From NCBI RefSeq assembly GCF_015207105.1, contig NZ_JADEXO010000003.1, positions 62,001-126,000 on the forward strand: a DNA stretch of 64,000 nt, read 5' to 3'. Below are positions 25,846-35,894 of this stretch, one piece after another. Every line of letters begins with the position of its first letter. Position 1 is the stretch's first letter. A program made the position numbers and the translations under genes. The notes under the pieces are model-generated. The model worked only from the letters and a program-made list of their open reading frames with translations. It was not told the origin of the DNA and ran no database searches. Origin of the DNA: a cf. Phormidesmis sp. LEGE 11477 (GTDB lineage Bacteria > Cyanobacteriota > Cyanobacteriia > Phormidesmidales > Phormidesmidaceae).

Positions 25846-28800
25846 GTGCCTCAAATCGATCCGCCAGACCCCAATTTAGAGCCATCCGAAGATTCCCTGG
25901 ATAATCGTTCATCTCGTCGATTGCCCTGGTTCTGGCTGGGTGCCTTTACAGGTTCTGTTATCGGTACGATTGGGCTAGGTCTAGCAGTCTGGGGCTGGCT
26001 GTATATCCACGAAGATCTGTCCCCGCTAATTTCAAAGATTTTAACCAACTACCTAGACCGTCCAGTCGAGCTAGGCGAAGTTGAACAGGTAGGGTTTGGC
26101 AGCGTTCGCGTTGGCGCTTCTACAGTCGGCGAGTCGGCTTTAGATCCGACGACGCTAGAAGCTGAAAATGTCATTGTCCAATTTGATTTGCTCAAAACAC
26201 TGTTTACTTTTGAGCTTGGCCTAGATCTGATTGTGGTCGATGCGGACGGCTACCTGGCTCAAGATTCAGAAAGAGGCTGGCTGAACTACGTGTTTCCTGA
26301 ACAGGAAGAAGGCCCAGAAAATCGATTTAAGATCCGGCTAGACGAAGTTTATCTAGAGGAATCTCAGCTAACCTTAGTACCCTTGCCAGTACCGAATGAA
26401 GCGCCTGAGCCCATCTTGCTAAACAATGTAGAAGGGCAGCTGGCGCTCGATCAGGTCGTGGTCGCTGAAAAAGACAGTTTTGCGGTTCGATTTGAAGTAG
26501 AAGGCAATCCTGTTGAGGGCGGCACTATCGGGCTCAAGGGGGAAGTCCAGCCGATGGTTGCGCCGATAGTCGTTGACAGTGATGAGCTAGCTCTCGATCA
26601 AGACACCAGCGAACAGCCGATCCCAGACGGCCAAGCAGACAGCCAAGCAGACGGCCAAGCAGACGGCCAAGTAGAAGAACCAGCCCTGGCTTTTGCGACT
26701 AATTTGGCTGTGCGAGCAGAGGATGCGCCTCTTTCAGACATACTGAGCTTCACGCTCTCTACGCTAGATCTGCAAACCAACGATGTTAGGGCCAATGCCG
26801 GCGATGTCAGCGGTCTGCTCGATCTAGAATTTCGCCCAGAAGAAGACGTCGAGTACTCAGGCGCGATCAGCTTAGAAAACGGCGAGCTGGCGACCGAAAT
26901 CTTGCCGCTGCCAGTAGAAAATATCAGCGGGCAAACTCAGTTCAAGAACAATCTGTGGACGATTGATCGGATCTCGGCTGACTATGGGCTGATTGATGCG
27001 ATCGCCGAAGGACTAGTCGACTTTAACGAGGGCTATTACGATCTAGCAGCCAAGACCAAAGACGTGACGGTCGCAGAGTTTGTCAAAACGATCGATCTCG
27101 ATCTGCCAGTGCCTGCTGCGGGTGTGTTCGAGGCGGTTGCCCGAGTCGATGGCCCCCTAGATAAACCAGTCTTTACAGGGCTAGCGACCGCGACAAGTGA
27201 GGTTGTAGTCGATGAGGTTGTCTTTGATACCGCATCAACAGGATTTCAGCTACAGGGTCAAGATCTAGAACTGGTCGATATCTTTGCAACGCCAAGCGTA
27301 GGCGGCTCGCTGCGAGGTATGGGTGAGGTGTTCTTGGGCGCAGGATCGCCGTTCTCCTTTCAGTTTGCGGGGCGCGATTTGCCAGCGAATGCGATCGCGT
27401 CTCTATACGGCGCAGAAACTAACTTTCAGATGGGGCGAGTGTCAACTGATACAACGGTGGTCGGCGGCGACGGCATTGTCGATACGACAGTGGAATGGAA
27501 CGCACCAGAAGCCGAATACGCTGGCTCAGGCACGATTGACATTCGCGGCACAGACCTAGTTTTTCGCGATACGGTTTTTGCGGTAGGCGGCGGTACGCTT
27601 AGCGGCGGCGGCACGCTGGCAAACGGGTTTCTTGAAAGCGATGTGACCCTATCAGGCGTGCAGCTAGGCGCGTTTTCACCGGATTTGCGCGGGGATGTCA
27701 GCGGCCAGTTCACCTTGAGTGGTTCGACCAATAATCTGGCGTTAGATGCGATCGCCGCTCAAGGTAATATCGCCTTTTCTCAGGGGCTAGCTAGCTTTAG
27801 TCCTCAGTTCGATGGCTTTAGCGGGCCGCTCACCGCTCAGGTCGCCTGGAATGGTGAAAAAATTCAGGTCGTCGAAGCTAATTTAGATCGTGCCACCGCT
27901 AGCGGTACCCTAACGCCTAGCTTTGATAATGGCTTCAGCCTTGACCGCCTGGATATGAGGGTGATTGCTAGGGACTATGCGATCGCTGATCTTCCCTTCG
28001 AGCTGCCTTCTATCCTGGCAGTTACTGGCCGCACCGATTTCATCGGCACCATTACGGGCAGCCCAACCGATCCTACCGTCGACGGCAGCGTGAACATTGC
28101 TAACCTCGTTGTCAACAGCCTGCCGTTTGAATCCACGCTTACGGGCCAAGTTGCCTATGCCTCGGGTACTGGCGTTGCCCTAGATGTCGCCGGGGGCGGC
28201 GAGAGTATTCTAGTCAATACCGGGCCGCTGCTAAGCCAAGACAGTCTGCCTAGCTTTGACTTTGCCGTTGCCTGGAAAGGTGCAACCGCCAGCGGCCAAA
28301 CCCAAGGCGATGTACTAACCCTAACCGCCCGAGACTTTCCGCTAGCAACCCTCAATTTCCCGACCGGTGGGGTGACTGAGATTGGTCAGCTACGTGGCAC
28401 GCTGTCTACTAACCAGCTAGCCGTCAATCTAGTCAATCAGTCGCTAGAAGGCGATGTCAAAATTGATCGGCTGGGCCTAGGCTACCTTTCTGGCGGCCAG
28501 CTCATCGGACAAATTAGCTACGCAGATAGTCTAGCAACGCTATCTGGTGGCCAGGTCATCCTCAACAAAGGGGACAACAACCCAGAAAACAATACGACTT
28601 ATCAGCTGGCCGGACAGCTAGATCTAAACGGAGCAGAGCCTATCTACAGTGCTACGCTCACCACTCAAAAAGGCAACATCAACAGTCTTTTGAGTGCGGC
28701 TTCGATCTATCGGCTAGAAGATTTTAATCGCGGTCTGACACCGCCCGACTGGCTGAGCGATCCCCTCTCTGAGAATGACTTGGATCGACTTCTAGAGACC

Positions 28801-31101
28801 GTCAGCATTAATAATTCTGTTACTGACCAACCGATTGAGCTAAACGATCGGCTCAATCGGCTAGCTGAAGTTCAAGAGCTACAGGCAGAGAGCGCGATCG
28901 CCGATGATACTAACCCAATACCGCCGCTGCGTGAACTAGAAGGGCCTTTTGCTGGCTCCTTTCAGCTAGAGGGCGTTGGCGGCGACTTCGATCTAGGGTT
29001 CGACATAGTCGGTGAAAATTGGCAATGGGGAGACGACTACAGCGCCGAAAACGTAGTTGCCGCTGGCAGCCTATCACCAAATCTTCTCGTGCTACAGCCT
29101 GTCCGATTTACCTCTGTCGTCTCTGAGCAGAATCTAGCCGACAATCCCGATATTCTTAGCCCAGGTGACGAAGCCATTATCAATCTGGTAGGGCAAATTG
29201 CCTTTGGCCAGGACACTGAGCTGACATCTGACCTGCAGGCCAATGCCAACAATATCGACGCGAGCATACTCGATAGCGTTTTTGAGCTGCCCTTTGATAT
29301 TGAAGGGCTAGCCGATGCGACTGCAACGCTAGGCGGCAATCTGTCCAATCCTCAGCTTAGAGGGCGAGTAACCCTCTCGTCTGCGGAGATCAACGACACA
29401 CCTTTGCAAACCGCTTCAGCCAATTTTGCCTACCGGAACGCCATTCTTAGCTTGCAGAGCGAATTAACTGCATCAACGCCAGAGCGGCCTCTGTTGCTTA
29501 CAGGTCAGATTCCTTATGCGTTTGACTTTATGACCGTTGAGCCCGACAGCGATCGCCTAGATATTGACATCAATGTTGAAAATGAAGGCTTGGCGCTGCT
29601 GAATATCTTTAATGACCAGGTGGCGTACGAATCGGGTGAGGGCCAAGTGAGCTTGACGGTCGATGGCACATTAGACAAGCCAATTATTAGAGGATCTGCT
29701 TCGCTATCGGACGCAGTAGTTAGCGCTTCGATCTTGCCAGAACCTCTGACAAACGTAACGGGCGAGGCGGAATTTCTAGGCGAGCGCATCGTCGTCAACC
29801 GCCTGCAAGGTCAGTTTGAATCAGGGCAGGTGAGCGCCGCTGGCGTACTGCCGCTGCGAGCAAACGGGGGTGGGCTGAACGATCCTTTGCAGGGGTCAGT
29901 GCCCGCCGCTAGCACTAATCCACTAAGCGTGATTCTAGACGGCGTTGATATCTCGCTAAACGATATCTATGACGGTGGCGTAGACGGCCAGCTCGTCATT
30001 GGGGGCAGTATTGCTGGCGGAACAGAGATCGGCGGTCAGGTTTTTCTTTCTGATGGCCGTATCCAACTACCGGACGGTAATAATTCTGAAGTAGATTCAA
30101 CGTCAGCCGCAGACCAAGCCGCAGACCAAACCGATACTGAAGATACCGAGTTCGAGCTGCCTACGCGACGGCTAACTCCGCGCACGCCGCGTACTGTCGA
30201 GCTAGCTAGCAACCGCACCGCGCCCGCTTTTCGCAATCTTCAGCTTATCCTGGGTGACTCTATCCAGATTACTCAGGGTACGCTATTGAACTTCGTTGCC
30301 GACGGCTCTCTATTGCTAGACGGTCCTCCTACCGCGCTCAGTCCACAGGGCACTATCAATCTCCGCTCTGGCCGCGTTAATCTGTTCACCACGCTGTTTC
30401 GACTCAATGGCGACGATAATACGGCGACTTTCACACCCGAGACCGGCTTACAAAACCCGACCCTAGATGTTTCGCTGCGAGCCGCTGTGTCTGAAGTCAA
30501 CCGGGCGGCCCCGATTGCTAGTTCACCTTTTGCCCGTTCTGAAATTGTGGATGATACGAACTTGGGCTTTGAGAGTACAGGATCTTTGCGAACGATTCGA
30601 GTACGGGCAGATGTGGAAGGCCCAGCGAATGAAATTTTTGAGAATTTAGAGCTGAGCAGCACGCCACCGCGATCGCAAACCGAACTGCTAGGACTGATCG
30701 GCAGCGGCGTAGTTACCGCGCTAGAGTCAACCATCGGCTCGCTCTCGGGCGGGGGAGATAGCTTCAGCGGCTTGATTAACCTAGTAGGCAGTGCTTTGCT
30801 CGACAATGTGCAAGATTTTGTTGGCGGTGCGCTCAATCTCAGCGAGTTTCGGCTGTTTCCAGTCACCGCTGCTAGCCGTACCCTTTCAGAAGAAGATAAC
30901 GATACTGGACTAGATCTTGCTGCTGAAATCGGTTTTGATGTGACAGACGATTTCTCGCTGAGCGTCTCTAAAATATTAACCGATAGCACTAATCCTGAGT
31001 TTGGCCTCAACTATCGCCTTAGCAACTCTTTTACAGTGCGTTCAAACACGAACCTCGATGATATCAACCAAGTTTTCTTGGAATATAGAATAAGGTTTTA
31101 G
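25846..31101 (+). CDS. tamB: TamB/TIC236-like translocation and assembly module protein
   Basis: 1751 residues. It has a short cytosolic N-terminus, one TM helix at about 27-50 (LPWFWLGAFTGSVIGTIGLGLAVWGW is the span), then a very long beta-rich periplasmic region made of repeated strand-loop units (for example DGPLDKPVFTGLA and ITGSPTDPTVDGSVNIANL). It ends with the DUF490/TamB C-domain (from about 1400) and a final beta-strand pattern FGLNYRLSNSFTVRSNTNLDDINQVFLEYRIRF. Such proteins span the envelope next to Omp85 partners; the chloroplast homologue is TIC236. It starts with GTG. Residues 261-276 are a DGQA microrepeat. Confidence 0.92.
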   Translation: MPQIDPPDPNLEPSEDSLDNRSSRRLPWFWLGAFTGSVIGTIGLGLAVWGWLYIHEDLSPLISKILTNYLDRPVELGEVEQVGFGSVRVGASTVGESALDPTTLEAENVIVQFDLLKTLFTFELGLDLIVVDADGYLAQDSERGWLNYVFPEQEEGPENRFKIRLDEVYLEESQLTLVPLPVPNEAPEPILLNNVEGQLALDQVVVAEKDSFAVRFEVEGNPVEGGTIGLKGEVQPMVAPIVVDSDELALDQDTSEQPIPDGQADSQADGQADGQVEEPALAFATNLAVRAEDAPLSDILSFTLSTLDLQTNDVRANAGDVSGLLDLEFRPEEDVEYSGAISLENGELATEILPLPVENISGQTQFKNNLWTIDRISADYGLIDAIAEGLVDFNEGYYDLAAKTKDVTVAEFVKTIDLDLPVPAAGVFEAVARVDGPLDKPVFTGLATATSEVVVDEVVFDTASTGFQLQGQDLELVDIFATPSVGGSLRGMGEVFLGAGSPFSFQFAGRDLPANAIASLYGAETNFQMGRVSTDTTVVGGDGIVDTTVEWNAPEAEYAGSGTIDIRGTDLVFRDTVFAVGGGTLSGGGTLANGFLESDVTLSGVQLGAFSPDLRGDVSGQFTLSGSTNNLALDAIAAQGNIAFSQGLASFSPQFDGFSGPLTAQVAWNGEKIQVVEANLDRATASGTLTPSFDNGFSLDRLDMRVIARDYAIADLPFELPSILAVTGRTDFIGTITGSPTDPTVDGSVNIANLVVNSLPFESTLTGQVAYASGTGVALDVAGGGESILVNTGPLLSQDSLPSFDFAVAWKGATASGQTQGDVLTLTARDFPLATLNFPTGGVTEIGQLRGTLSTNQLAVNLVNQSLEGDVKIDRLGLGYLSGGQLIGQISYADSLATLSGGQVILNKGDNNPENNTTYQLAGQLDLNGAEPIYSATLTTQKGNINSLLSAASIYRLEDFNRGLTPPDWLSDPLSENDLDRLLETVSINNSVTDQPIELNDRLNRLAEVQELQAESAIADDTNPIPPLRELEGPFAGSFQLEGVGGDFDLGFDIVGENWQWGDDYSAENVVAAGSLSPNLLVLQPVRFTSVVSEQNLADNPDILSPGDEAIINLVGQIAFGQDTELTSDLQANANNIDASILDSVFELPFDIEGLADATATLGGNLSNPQLRGRVTLSSAEINDTPLQTASANFAYRNAILSLQSELTASTPERPLLLTGQIPYAFDFMTVEPDSDRLDIDINVENEGLALLNIFNDQVAYESGEGQVSLTVDGTLDKPIIRGSASLSDAVVSASILPEPLTNVTGEAEFLGERIVVNRLQGQFESGQVSAAGVLPLRANGGGLNDPLQGSVPAASTNPLSVILDGVDISLNDIYDGGVDGQLVIGGSIAGGTEIGGQVFLSDGRIQLPDGNNSEVDSTSAADQAADQTDTEDTEFELPTRRLTPRTPRTVELASNRTAPAFRNLQLILGDSIQITQGTLLNFVADGSLLLDGPPTALSPQGTINLRSGRVNLFTTLFRLNGDDNTATFTPETGLQNPTLDVSLRAAVSEVNRAAPIASSPFARSEIVDDTNLGFESTGSLRTIRVRADVEGPANEIFENLELSSTPPRSQTELLGLIGSGVVTALESTIGSLSGGGDSFSGLINLVGSALLDNVQDFVGGALNLSEFRLFPVTAASRTLSEEDNDTGLDLAAEIGFDVTDDFSLSVSKILTDSTNPEFGLNYRLSNSFTVRSNTNLDDINQVFLEYRIRF

Positions 31102-31162
31102 TATTTTTTGCTGCTTTCCTTTACTATCAATCTGGATAAAATTGGCCGAATCTATACTGAAG

Positions 31163-32107
31163 ATGCCCCATCCAGTCTGTATCCGCTATTCATATCAGAA
31201 ACGTCCTCTACTTATAAAGCAACCTGTGTTCAAACGATTTACCTTCTCATTACTTCTGTGTCTGAGCGCTTCGACCAGCATTTTAGGCGGCGTTTTAGGC
31301 GTTGCTAGATCGGTAAAAGCGCAAGCACTGCTGCCCTACACGCTACCTTTGGACGAAGAGCGTCTGCGCGCAGATGGAGAAGTGTTAGCGCAAGACGCTC
31401 TGCAGCTGGCTCAGTTTCAGCAGTTTGATGAAGCCCTTGCTAGAGCGCAGTTGGCTGCTCAGCTACTGCCAAACGAACCGACCATACTGGCGCTGCTGGG
31501 CAACCTATACCTGCGCTCTAGCGACCCAGATCCGAGAAAGGCAATCGATCATCTAGAGCGAGCAAAGGATCTAGAACCGACTGATCCTTTGATTTTGTTC
31601 AATCTGGGGACAGCTTACTTTAGCGAAGCCTATTACTGGCAGGCGGCTCGCTCAATAGAAGCTGGGCTGAAGCTATCGCCAGACAATCCTAGTGCGCTAT
31701 TTGATCTTGGCAACGTGTACTACAAGCTCGACCGCTTTGATCAGGCGATCGCGCACTATGAAAAAGCCGTCAGCAGCGACGCGGCTATGTGGCCTGCCGT
31801 TAATAACATTGGCCTAGTGATGTATGAGCGTGGGGATATTGACGGGGCGATCGCCAAGTGGCAAGAAGCCCTTAGCCTAGTAGGAAATGAAGAGACCGAA
31901 CCTCTGCTGGCGATCGCGGTTGCTAAATTCGCCCAAGGAATGCCTAGCTCAGCCGATACGGAAAGTGCGATCGCTGGCATAGAGCGCGACCCCCGCTACG
32001 CCGAAATTGAATTTCTTGAAGAAAACCTTTGGGGCGATCAGCTAATCACGGCTACCCAAGAATTCTTCAATACGCCCGATCTTCAGGCTTTGCTAGAACA
32101 GCTATAA
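31163..32107 (+). CDS. Secreted TPR-repeat protein
   Basis: 314 residues from ATG at 31163; a TTG at 31142 would add seven. A signal peptide is likely (FTFSLLLCLSASTSILGGVLGV, cleavage after VKA-QA). At least five tetratricopeptide units follow, for example ADGEVLAQDALQLAQFQQFDEALARA and PLILFNLGTAYFSEAYYWQAARSIEAGL, ending at about residue 250. The last 60 residues (FLEENLWGDQLITATQEFFNTPDLQALLEQL) are non-TPR. It follows tamB by 61 bp and may be co-transcribed, which would place it in the same envelope process. Confidence 0.85.
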   Translation: MPHPVCIRYSYQKRPLLIKQPVFKRFTFSLLLCLSASTSILGGVLGVARSVKAQALLPYTLPLDEERLRADGEVLAQDALQLAQFQQFDEALARAQLAAQLLPNEPTILALLGNLYLRSSDPDPRKAIDHLERAKDLEPTDPLILFNLGTAYFSEAYYWQAARSIEAGLKLSPDNPSALFDLGNVYYKLDRFDQAIAHYEKAVSSDAAMWPAVNNIGLVMYERGDIDGAIAKWQEALSLVGNEETEPLLAIAVAKFAQGMPSSADTESAIAGIERDPRYAEIEFLEENLWGDQLITATQEFFNTPDLQALLEQL

Positions 32108-32164
32108 ATGAACTATGATACAAACGAACTATGACTAAATTTATGGCAATTTGCACTTAGTTTT

Positions 32165-32186
32165 CACTAATATGCTTTCATTAGTG
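32165..32186. terminator. Hairpin between convergent genes
   Basis: CACTAAT (32165-32171) and ATTAGTG (32180-32186) form a 7-bp stem with an 8-nt loop, flanked by TTTT and TT. It lies between the TPR gene (plus) and the response regulator (minus) and may terminate both. A separate 12-bp palindrome ATAGCATGCTAT is at 32242-32253. Confidence 0.45.
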
Positions 32187-32257
32187 TTAGAGACTATAAG
32201 CCTGATTAGACAAGGCTCTTAGCATCGTCCCCGGTAGGGAGATAGCATGCTATGCCT

Positions 32258-32659
32258 CTACTTTCCGGCAGGCATCATAGCGGCAATCTCGTTGACAAAC
32301 TGCTGGTGGTCTACCACTGGTTTAGAGATATAGCCATCGGCTCCACTTTGGGTCAAGAAGGTCTCTCTATCCCCATCCATAGCATGGGCAGTCACCAAAA
32401 TAACCGGTACTGCCGCAGTCTGTGGATCGCTCTTTAGTATCTGAGTAATCTCAATGCCATCTACTGGCTTGCCCTGATACATGCTATGAGAGAGCGAAAC
32501 ATCCATCAAAATGACATCGGCCTCTTTGTTTCGAGCAGTGTCAATAACTTCATCCACATTCTCAGTGTGTTTGACATTTAGCCCTCCCCGTTTTGTCAAA
32601 ATCTTTGAGAAAACGCGGGCATTCACCATATCGTCTTCCACAATTAAAACGGTCTTCAT
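32258..32659 (-). CDS. Single-domain response regulator
   Basis: 133 residues, receiver domain only: Glu/Asp cluster at 8-10 (VEDD), phospho-acceptor Asp53 in VILMDVSLS, TAHAMD switch region, Lys113 in ISKPV. It lacks an output domain, so it acts by binding a partner or as a phosphorelay intermediate (CheY/DivK style). The loop after Asp53 (SLSHSMYQGKPVDGIE) is slightly longer than usual. No kinase gene is adjacent; it is divergent from gyrA with a 626-bp gap. Confidence 0.92.
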   Translation of the reverse strand: MKTVLIVEDDMVNARVFSKILTKRGGLNVKHTENVDEVIDTARNKEADVILMDVSLSHSMYQGKPVDGIEITQILKSDPQTAAVPVILVTAHAMDGDRETFLTQSGADGYISKPVVDHQQFVNEIAAMMPAGK

Positions 32660-33285
32660 AGCGCTATCTACCCTAATGACGATGTCCCACGAGACAACTT
32701 ACAACCTGTAGGGTGCGCTGCTCTCTATCCAAACTATCAAAATAAGTTTGTATAGGATCATCATTTTCACAAACTGATATTCTGCAAAAGCAGATGTATT
32801 GTTTGAGAACTTACTTTTTGAGAACTTACTTTTTGAGAACTTATCTTTTAAGAACTTAAAGAGTACCTTGCTTGAGACTGTTCGGTTTTCGACCAGTTTC
32901 TCTACTCATAGGCAATCGGATTGACTTTATGCCTATAACTTCCAAGAAGTTCGGCCTGAAGTGTTGCGATTTTTCAACACTTCCGTGTAACGTACAGCAT
33001 TGTTACACCTACTTTTTGATTAGTTCTTTTTGATTAGTTCGTCGCTTTGGCCGCTTTGCGTCAAATCTGTCTGGCTAGCTCTTTGGCTAGTTCTCTGGCT
33101 AGTTCTTTGGCTAATGTCTCCTTGGACTTTCACGTTGCGATCGCTATTCTCGCCCCGCAAAGTCTTTATTCGGCAAAGCTTTATCTGGTCGCTTTACTTG
33201 GCACAGTGTCGAGCAGTCGCTACTGGCGATTACCCTCATCCACCTAATGCTTGCTTAAGCATCTATTCATTCACAGGCTCCGTTC
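32660..33285. repeat. gyrA upstream region with three tandem repeat families and a hairpin
   Basis: No supported gene. Four 15-bp units TGAGAACTTACTTTT at 32804-32863; a 9-bp hairpin GAAGTGTTG/CAACACTTC at 32958-32983 with an 8-nt loop; two 14-bp units CTTTTTGATTAGTT at 33012-33039; and four 12-bp units TGGCTAGTTCTY at 33072-33119. The last family makes an artificial LASS-repeat reading frame at 33047-33247. The gyrA and response-regulator promoters must lie here. Confidence 0.7.
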
Positions 33286-35790
33286 ATGGCTAAACAGCTA
33301 AAATTTTCTGAAGAGCAGATCGTACCGATTTCCTTGCATACCGAGGTACAGCGATCGTATTTGGAATACGCCATGAGTGTGATCGTCGGACGGGCGCTGC
33401 CTGACGTTCGCGATGGCCTCAAGCCTGTGCATCGACGCATTATGTACGCTATGCACGAGCTAGGCTTAGTCCCCGATCGACCTTTTCGCAAGTGCGCTAG
33501 GGTCGTAGGCGATGTGCTAGGTAAGTATCATCCGCATGGCGATCAGGCCGTGTATGATGCGCTGGTGCGGATGGTTCAAGATTTCTCTAGCCGCTATCCG
33601 CTGCTAGCGGGGCATGGCAACTTTGGTTCGGTCGATAATGATCCACCAGCGGCGATGCGTTATACCGAAACTCGCTTGGCTGAGATTGGTCATGTGGCCT
33701 TGCTCGGTGAAGTCAGCGAAGCAACCGTCGATTTTATTGATAACTTTGACAGCTCTCAGCAGGAGCCGATTGTTCTACCGGCTCAGCTGCCTAATCTGAT
33801 TTTGAATGGCAGCTCGGGTATTGCGGTGGGCATGGCGACCAACATTCCACCGCATAACTTGGCTGAGGTGATCGATGGTTTGATTGCGTTGATCGATCGG
33901 CCTAATCTATCGAATGATTCGCTCTTTAAGCTGATTCCAGGGCCGGATTTTCCAACGGGCGCAGAAATTATTGACACCAAAGGGATTCACGATGCCTATC
34001 GAACCGGGCGCGGCAGCATCCCGATCAGAGGTATTGCCAACTTTGAAGAGATTCGACCCGGAAAAGGAAAGCGATCGCGCCAGGCTATCATCGTCACCGA
34101 GCTACCCTACCAGGTCAACAAAGCGAGCTGGATCACCAAGATTGCTAGCCTGGTCAACCAGGGGCGTATTGAGGGCATCTCTGATATTCGCGACGAAAGC
34201 GATCGCGAGGGCATGCGAGTAGTGATTGAGCTCAAGCGAGAAGCTCAGCCGCAGCTAATCTTGAACGATCTCTACAAGATGACGGCCCTGCAGACCAATT
34301 TCGGGGCGCTGATGCTAGCGATCGAAGACGGCCAGCCCCGGCAGCTTTCACTCAGAGAAATTTTAGAAGCGTTTCTCAACTTCCGAGAAGACACGCTGAT
34401 TCGCCAGTACAGCCACGAGCTAGAGCAAAAGCGCAATCGTTTTCACATTGTCGAAGGCTTACTGATTGCGCTAGATAGCCTAGACGATATCATCGACATT
34501 TTGCGTAACGCGCCAGATGGCACAACGGCCAAAATAGAGATGGTCGAGGCGTTTGACCTGAGCGATCGTCAGGCCGATAGCATCCTATCGATGCCGCTAC
34601 GACGCCTGACCGGGCTAGAGCAGCAAAAGCTACGCGATGAAAGCGATGAACTCGACGAGCGCATCAATCAGCTAGAGACGCTAGTGAGCGATCGCAATGT
34701 GCTGATGAAGTCGCTCAAAAAAGAGCTACGTGCGCTTAAAAAGAAATTTGGCGATCAGCGCCGCACTCGCATTCAAACCGAAGCTGAGCGAGCCAAAGAA
34801 GAACAAATACTCGCCGAAATTGCCGCTGAAGAAAGCGAAGAAGAATTTGTCCTAGAATTCACCCGCAAAGGCTATGTCCGCCGCTCTTCTCCCAAGACAC
34901 ATGCTCGGCGCAAAGACGACTCTAGCGTGCCTAACAAGGTATTAGAAGAGTTTGATGATGTGACGGTTCAAACCGAAACTACCAACCCAACCGAGGAAGT
35001 TCTCGTCTTTACCCAAGAGGGTAAAGCCTTCACGCTTGGCGTCGGCGATATTCCCATTACCCAACGACAAAGCAAAGGCGTGCCGCTAATCAGCCTATTG
35101 CCCAACGCCGTTGGTAGCACGCCTGACAACATCGTCGCCCAGATTATCCTCAGTAAGGATAGGTTGGCTCAGCAGCTGATCTTAGTAACCGCCAAAGGCC
35201 GAGTCAAACGTCTGCCCGCTAGCGAAATGTCGAATCTAACCGGGCGCGGACTGACCGCTGTCAAGCTCAAAGGCGACGATCTCTTGAAGCATGCCTTCAT
35301 TACCGCTATGGGCAGCGATCTGGTTCTAGCCTCTTCTGGTGGCAGACTGCTGCGGTTTAGAATCGACGAAGATCAGCTACCAGAGATGAGCCGCACTGCT
35401 CAAGGACCACAGGGTATCCGACTGCCCAAGAGTGAGCGGCTAGTCGGCTGCATCCCGGTCAGTCCAAAAGACACGCTGATTCTAGTCTCTAGCAAAGGCT
35501 ACGGAAAACGGATTCTGGTCAGCACCTTCAAGACTTCCAATCGCGGCGGTATCGGCTCTCAATCTTTCAAGTTCAACCTCAAGAGCGATGTCCTAGCCTC
35601 TCTCAATATCGCCGTACCCGCCGCGAACCTAACGGTACTGACCGATGAAGGCCGCGCGACCAAAATCACAATAGAGAAGGTGCCGCTGCAGGGGCGCTCT
35701 CAACCCTGCGCTCGGCTAGTGACGCCAGGACGCTCTGAAACCATCATCGAGGCGCTGGTTACCGATATCCCTGACGAGGATGACGAATGA
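33286..35790 (+). CDS. gyrA: DNA gyrase / topoisomerase IV subunit A
   Basis: 834 residues. Type IIA topoisomerase breakage-reunion subunit. The DNA-gate domain has catalytic Tyr126 in [10 protein letters not shown]; the quinolone region reads [10 protein letters not shown] with Gln87 where E. coli GyrA has Ser83. A long coiled coil is seen at about 435-510 ([17 protein letters not shown], then [13 protein letters not shown]), and the C-terminal beta-pinwheel follows from about 530. The GyrA-box is degenerate ([11 protein letters not shown] rather than QRRGGKG), so it could act in gyrase, in topoisomerase IV, or both, as in other cyanobacteria with two A subunits. ATG start at 33286. Confidence 0.93.
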   Translation: MAKQLKFSEEQIVPISLHTEVQRSYLEYAMSVIVGRALPDVRDGLKPVHRRIMYAMHELGLVPDRPFRKCARVVGDVLGKYHPHGDQAVYDALVRMVQDFSSRYPLLAGHGNFGSVDNDPPAAMRYTETRLAEIGHVALLGEVSEATVDFIDNFDSSQQEPIVLPAQLPNLILNGSSGIAVGMATNIPPHNLAEVIDGLIALIDRPNLSNDSLFKLIPGPDFPTGAEIIDTKGIHDAYRTGRGSIPIRGIANFEEIRPGKGKRSRQAIIVTELPYQVNKASWITKIASLVNQGRIEGISDIRDESDREGMRVVIELKREAQPQLILNDLYKMTALQTNFGALMLAIEDGQPRQLSLREILEAFLNFREDTLIRQYSHELEQKRNRFHIVEGLLIALDSLDDIIDILRNAPDGTTAKIEMVEAFDLSDRQADSILSMPLRRLTGLEQQKLRDESDELDERINQLETLVSDRNVLMKSLKKELRALKKKFGDQRRTRIQTEAERAKEEQILAEIAAEESEEEFVLEFTRKGYVRRSSPKTHARRKDDSSVPNKVLEEFDDVTVQTETTNPTEEVLVFTQEGKAFTLGVGDIPITQRQSKGVPLISLLPNAVGSTPDNIVAQIILSKDRLAQQLILVTAKGRVKRLPASEMSNLTGRGLTAVKLKGDDLLKHAFITAMGSDLVLASSGGRLLRFRIDEDQLPEMSRTAQGPQGIRLPKSERLVGCIPVSPKDTLILVSSKGYGKRILVSTFKTSNRGGIGSQSFKFNLKSDVLASLNIAVPAANLTVLTDEGRATKITIEKVPLQGRSQPCARLVTPGRSETIIEALVTDIPDEDDE

Positions 35791-35884
35791 TGAATGATGA
35801 AGTAAAGATGCGTTGCTATTCGCTCGCTTGATATTATCAGTTTGCCTTCAGCCTCTCATTTCCATTCACTGTTCATCATTCATC
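35789..35884. repeat. 13-bp inverted repeat framing the gyrA-ABC gap
   Basis: GATGAATGATGAA (35789-35801, overlapping the gyrA stop) and TTCATCATTCATC (35872-35884) are perfect inverted copies 70 bp apart. The same motif GATGAATGATGAA recurs at about 52705-52717 in another intergenic gap, and similar ATGAATGA text is at about 17920. Confidence 0.6.
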
Positions 35885-35894
35885 ACGTTACTCC

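Noticed and set aside
30273-31010. 245-codon minus-strand frame inside tamB
   Set aside because: Antisense shadow of a long coding gene; Ser/Pro/Lys-rich with no domain.
33047-33247. Reading frame with LASSLASSLASS repeats
   Set aside because: It is produced by a 12-bp tandem repeat in a promoter region, with no ribosome site and no family resemblance.
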